Notes under the pieces: generated by a model | Seen by the model: only the letters and a program-made list of their open reading frames with translations | Databases searched by the model: none | What the model was told of the DNA's origin: nothing | Translations under genes and position numbers: made by a program | Part shown: in pieces, positions 60,704 to 64,000 of the stretch | Position numbering within the stretch: position 1 is the stretch's first letter | Layout: each line of letters opens with the position of its first letter | Assembly (NCBI RefSeq): GCF_030464345.1 | Contig: NZ_VCYH01000003.1 | Span: forward strand, 62,001-126,000 | Source: Methanoculleus frigidifontis | GTDB lineage: Archaea; Halobacteriota; Methanomicrobia; Methanomicrobiales; Methanoculleaceae | Length of the DNA: 64,000 nt | Reading direction: 5' to 3'

Positions 60704-61975
60704 ATGAAGGATCTGTTACGGTATTCCCTTTTCGGAATGTTTCTTGTCCTCTTTTTCGGCATCGGGGCGGCTTCAGCCGCTTCCATGACCATAAGCCCCG
60801 ATGAGATAGAGAGCGGTGGAGAGATTACTATCGCCATTCAGGATCTGCAGGACAACAGCACGTTCACCATCCTGATAGAATCGACCATCGATCTCGATGG
60901 CGAGACCGCTTTCGACCTTGCCACCGCGAACCTCCAGATCCCCTTCACACTGCGGGACGGGCGGATCCAGGTCAGGGCCGAACCGGTCACCGATACGTAC
61001 CTTGAGGTCCGGAAGGGAAATGCAATGGTGCAGCTCGCTGCCAGTGAGGAGAACGGCCTTGTGGAAGACGGTGTCGCCAGCCTCCGGCACCCGTTCGACG
61101 CTATCAGTGCCGGGACGATCGATCAGCTGAGCGTCTCAGGACACGGGACGGACGGTGCCGGGTCGGTCTCGACATCCATCGAACTGACCGGGAAGAAGCA
61201 GGGGCCGGACGACTCGCAGATCACCTTCGGGCTCGGAGGGGTGCTGCAGGGGAGTGCCCATATCATCACCTACGTCGACGGGAGCCAGGTCCTGGACAAG
61301 GTGATCACCATCGGTGCTGCCGCGCCGACACCGACCCAGACGACGGCAACGCCGACCCAGACCTCGTCTCCGGGCGGCTCTCCGGGCGGCAGCGGATCGG
61401 TGAACCCCTCGCCGACGCCTGCAAGCCTTGCCGTCGTATCGCTGGACGAAATCGCCCGGATCACGGTTGACCGGGAGAGCATCGGAACCGGCTTTGCGGC
61501 CGATCAGATCCGGATCCTGAGCCTGGCGGCGACGAGTGTCCCGGCTGAGTGGCAGAGCATGACGGACGCGTATACCCTCTACCCCGAGGGGCTGACGTTC
61601 GCTTCACCTGCCGTGCTGTCGATCCGCATGGACGATGCCGTGCTGGCCGCTCCGGACGCCTACACACCCTTCATCGCGCGCTATGATTCCGGCACCTGGA
61701 CGATGATCCCCTCACGGATTCAGGGGCAGTATATCACTGCCGATATCACGGATGCCGGAACGTTTGCATTCATGACGCTGGCCGGTGAGAGTGCGGCGCC
61801 GACCCCGGGCCAGGAACAGACCGCAGCCCCGACGACGCCGCCGGGTGCGAGCGGGACTCCTGCCGACACCACCACCCCTGCAGCCGGCGGGACGTCGCTC
61901 CCCGGTATGACGGCCGTCCTCTGCCTCTGCGGGCTTCTGGCAGCGGCATTCGTCTTCCACAGGATCAAACATTAA
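60704..61975 (+). CDS. Membrane-anchored secreted protein of unknown function
   Basis: The 423-residue protein has a signal peptide (to about Ala26), beta domains (about 28-205), a Thr/Pro/Gly spacer (TPTQTTATPTQTSSPGGSPG), a second beta module (about 245-365; YTLYPEGLTFASPAVLSIRM, then DAGTFAFMTLAGE), another Thr/Pro stem and a C-terminal helix (MTAVLCLCGLLAAAFVF). The second beta module resembles the membrane-proximal module of the 1032-residue cohesin protein. No cohesin or dockerin is visible. It is divergent from the PKD protein. GAGAAGGT lies before the ATG and a T-run (61987-61992) follows the stop. Confidence 0.8.
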   Translation: MKDLLRYSLFGMFLVLFFGIGAASAASMTISPDEIESGGEITIAIQDLQDNSTFTILIESTIDLDGETAFDLATANLQIPFTLRDGRIQVRAEPVTDTYLEVRKGNAMVQLAASEENGLVEDGVASLRHPFDAISAGTIDQLSVSGHGTDGAGSVSTSIELTGKKQGPDDSQITFGLGGVLQGSAHIITYVDGSQVLDKVITIGAAAPTPTQTTATPTQTSSPGGSPGGSGSVNPSPTPASLAVVSLDEIARITVDRESIGTGFAADQIRILSLAATSVPAEWQSMTDAYTLYPEGLTFASPAVLSIRMDDAVLAAPDAYTPFIARYDSGTWTMIPSRIQGQYITADITDAGTFAFMTLAGESAAPTPGQEQTAAPTTPPGASGTPADTTTPAAGGTSLPGMTAVLCLCGLLAAAFVFHRIKH

Positions 61976-62187
61976 CCGTTCCATCTTTTTTGGCATCCGC
62001 CTCAGCAAGTATCCGGGTAGCGCCTTGCGATACGACAGATCGCCCAGGTTCGGCATGTACCAAAATGCGGTATCCGTGCCGGATCGATACAAATCGACTG
62101 CTCACTTCCTTTTTGAAAACAGTGCATACGCCGCAGAACGAACGACGAGATATCTTTTTATTTGATCACCCGTTATGAGATAACTGA

Positions 62188-63168
62188 ATGCCACCCCAAG
62201 CCCCCGCCGACACACTCATGCATTCCCTGAATCCACGGGCAGTACCGCAGGATCTTGCGATCATCTACGCCTGGATCGTTCTCACAATCCTCGGCATCTA
62301 CCTGCCCGTCCTCAATACCAGTCCTCTCCGGGTGCTCTTCGCCCTGCCCTTCATCCTCTTCATACCCGGGTATCTCCTGATCGCGGCGCTCTTCCCGAAG
62401 AAGGACGACCTCGACGGCATCGAGCGAACCGCCCTCTCCTTCGGGCTCTCCATTGCCGTCGTGCCGCTGATAGGACTCGCCCTGAACTACACCCCCTGGG
62501 GCATCCGGCTCGACCCGATCGTCGCCTCGCTCCTCATCTTCAGCGCCGCGATGGGGCTCATCGCTCAGTACCGCCGGGCCGCGGTGCCTGCGGACGACCG
62601 GTTCGCCGTGCCGTTCCGCGCCGGGTACGCCGCAGTCAAAGAGGAGTTCTTCAACGAAAGCGCCTCCCGGGTCGACCGGGTCTTAAGCATCGTTCTCCTC
62701 GCCTCCATCCTCGTCGCCGTGACGACGACGGTCTACGTCATCGCCGTCCCGAAAGAGGGGGAGAAGTTCACCGAGTTCTACATCCTCGGGTCGAAGGGGA
62801 AGGCAGCGGACTATCCTACGGCGTTCACCGCCGGAACGCCGCAGACGGTCATCATCGGGATCGGAAACCACGAGTACCGCAACGTCACCTACACCGTCGA
62901 GACGCTGGCTCTCAATCAGGTCTTTGACGAGACGACGAACGAGTCGACCATCCTTTCATCGTCGCTCCTCGACCGGTACGCCGTGACGGTTCCGCACAAC
63001 GAGACGGTCGAGCAGCCCTATACCTTCACCGTCGACGACCCGGCGGTCAACCGGATCGAGTTCCTCCTCTTCGACAGTGCGGCGCCGGATGCCCTCGGGA
63101 CAGAAGAGCTGATAAACGAGAGTTACCGCGACCTCCACCTCTGGGTCACGGTACGACCGACAGGATGA
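62188..63168 (+). CDS. DUF1616 membrane protein
   Basis: The 326-residue protein has four N-terminal helices (YAWIVLTILGIYLPVLN; LRVLFALPFILFIPGYLLIA; then two more), one helix near residue 180, and a C-terminal extracytoplasmic beta domain (NVTYTVETLALNQVFD). The FIPGYLL segment and the overall layout match DUF1616, found next to archaeal surface-protein sorting genes. Its role is unknown. The 3' end overlaps the convergent gene by 23 bp. Confidence 0.82.
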   Translation: MPPQAPADTLMHSLNPRAVPQDLAIIYAWIVLTILGIYLPVLNTSPLRVLFALPFILFIPGYLLIAALFPKKDDLDGIERTALSFGLSIAVVPLIGLALNYTPWGIRLDPIVASLLIFSAAMGLIAQYRRAAVPADDRFAVPFRAGYAAVKEEFFNESASRVDRVLSIVLLASILVAVTTTVYVIAVPKEGEKFTEFYILGSKGKAADYPTAFTAGTPQTVIIGIGNHEYRNVTYTVETLALNQVFDETTNESTILSSSLLDRYAVTVPHNETVEQPYTFTVDDPAVNRIEFLLFDSAAPDALGTEELINESYRDLHLWVTVRPTG

Positions 63169-63922
63169 GCCGGAGGGTCTCGCTGCCCGGCTCAACCGTC
63201 ACCTGTTCGATGGTGCAGGCTCTGCCGGTGCCTTTTGCCAGCATGCAGGCGATCAGGCTGCAGACCGGGCAGGGGCAGATCAGGCAGGCCTTCGGCGACT
63301 CGCTTTGCACCGCACGGCAGCCCTGCAGCAGGCGGAATTCGGAGAGTTCCACGACAATAGAGTCCCCTGCCCGCTCGGCATCGACCCTGCCGGCGACCTC
63401 GAGGACTTCTTCGCAGACCTCTTTTATTGCGGCCAGCACCTCCTCCTCGTCGCCGGGGAGGCGGAGGTCAGAGGATTCTTCCAGCATCCGGAGCAGCGGA
63501 TACCCGAGCGGCGTGATGACGACGCCGTTTCCGTCCCGGCCGGTCACGAACGAGTAGCCGTCGGCCGGTGTCAGAGGACGGTAGTTAGCGACGGGCACCA
63601 CCTGGGTGACGGAAGGGTCTGCCGTCTCATCCGCGGCGGGCACCATATGGGCGTTGCCCTGCAGCCCGAGATCGGCGCAGATCCGGGCGATGCCGAGCGT
63701 CCCCTGCACCGGCAGCAGGCTGGTGAAGCGCATGTCGAGCGGTTCTTCCTTTGCAAACGTCAGGAGAAAGATGCCGGCGATGAAGGCGCTCACGCTCCCG
63801 AGAACCAGGGTCGCACTCGTGATGTCGCCGCGGTTCGTCAGCGTCACGACGATCATGATCAGGGCTGCCGCGGCGAAGAGAACCAGCGCCGCACGTGTCG
63901 TGTCGTTTCTTTTCAGATTCAT
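63146..63922 (-). CDS. Conserved methanogen membrane protein with cysteine cluster
   Basis: The 258-residue protein has two N-terminal helices (AALVLFAAAALIMIVVTL; ATLVLGSVSAFIAGIFLLTF). A polar domain follows, ending with a Cys-rich motif ACLICPCPVCSLIACML. The stem before it has the NYRPLTPADGYSFVTG strand. I do not have a reliable family name. Its ATG overlaps the TGA of the preceding gene (ATGA), so they are translationally coupled. Confidence 0.7.
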   Translation of the reverse strand: MNLKRNDTTRAALVLFAAAALIMIVVTLTNRGDITSATLVLGSVSAFIAGIFLLTFAKEEPLDMRFTSLLPVQGTLGIARICADLGLQGNAHMVPAADETADPSVTQVVPVANYRPLTPADGYSFVTGRDGNGVVITPLGYPLLRMLEESSDLRLPGDEEEVLAAIKEVCEEVLEVAGRVDAERAGDSIVVELSEFRLLQGCRAVQSESPKACLICPCPVCSLIACMLAKGTGRACTIEQVTVEPGSETLRLILSVVP

Positions 63923-64000
63923 GGTGTATCTCCGCCGCTGTATGCTGTTTTCAGCTGGTGTCCGGAGAGCCAGAGAGCGATATACGCCCCCGCAAGCACC
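63919..64000 (-). CDS. C-terminal end of a membrane protein (partial)
   Basis: The frame VLAGAYIALWLSGHQLKTAY ends at TGA 63921-63919, inside the ATG of the next gene. The visible 26 residues include a transmembrane-like helix. The gene continues past the window edge. Confidence 0.6.
   Translation of the reverse strand, partial: VLAGAYIALWLSGHQLKTAYSGGDTP

Noticed and set aside
1-64000. CRISPR arrays, rRNA and tRNA genes
   Set aside because: No regularly spaced repeats and no tRNA-like or rRNA-like segments were recognised by eye. A tRNAscan run would be decisive.

Overview
The window is archaeal, most likely a Methanomicrobiales methanogen close to Methanoculleus (inference). The DNA is about 60% GC in coding regions. 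Promoters are TATA-type (for example 1766-1775, 9221-9229, 45645-45654) and many genes have GGAGG/GGTGAT ribosome binding sites. Gene content supports this: two archaellins, DUF2121, DUF2769, DUF5714 and DUF1616 proteins, DhnA-type aldolase, lipoproteins, and secreted proteins with cohesin, dockerin and PKD modules. No rRNA, tRNA or CRISPR array was seen.

Layout. 1-9.1 kb: a leaderless solute-binding-fold protein next to a DsrE protein, an MscS channel gene broken by two amber codons and a 439-bp insertion element, a PocR/PAS sensor, an ABC-class ATPase, an Hsp20 with an unusual charged tail, and small cysteine-rich or DUF proteins. 9.3-12.7 kb: a translationally coupled pair of membrane proteins carrying CWB2-like (cell-wall-binding-repeat-2-like) modules. 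12.7-25.2 kb: housekeeping and accessory genes (bicupin lipoprotein, Cache-HAMP-SpoIIE phosphatase, CopB-type metal ATPase, MazF-like and PIN proteins, nitroreductase, acetyltransferase, aminotransferase, glycerophosphodiesterase, two DUF2795 proteins). 25.6-35 kb: binding-protein-rich region with a fused two-domain lipoprotein, a decayed relative of it, a serine hydrolase, two closely related polar amino acid binding lipoproteins and one complete amino acid ABC operon, plus a DMT exporter with a His-rich tail. 35-42.8 kb: a second 439-bp element just upstream of a membrane protein gene, an aldolase/phosphofructokinase operon (the kinase has the residues of pyrophosphate-dependent enzymes), a decayed acetyltransferase, an ABC exporter that seems to start at CTG, and membrane proteins.

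42.7-62 kb is the most distinctive part. It holds two archaellins, then a long minus-strand block of secreted proteins: two subtilases, an alpha-2-macroglobulin-like protein with a GCVEQ thioester motif, a PKD protein and two membrane-anchored cohesin proteins. Dockerins end four of these proteins, and cohesin-like domains occur in five. The anchored cohesin proteins could act as cell-surface scaffolds and the dockerin proteins as clients. Proteins with both modules could chain together. This would be a cellulosome-like surface assembly built on proteases and a thioester protein rather than glycoside hydrolases.

The 439-bp elements (2183-2621 and 35092-35530, plus truncated copies at 6990-7430) have GGTAGTGC termini and exact 8-bp target duplications, so they look like a miniature inverted-repeat element family moved by a transposase that is not in this window.
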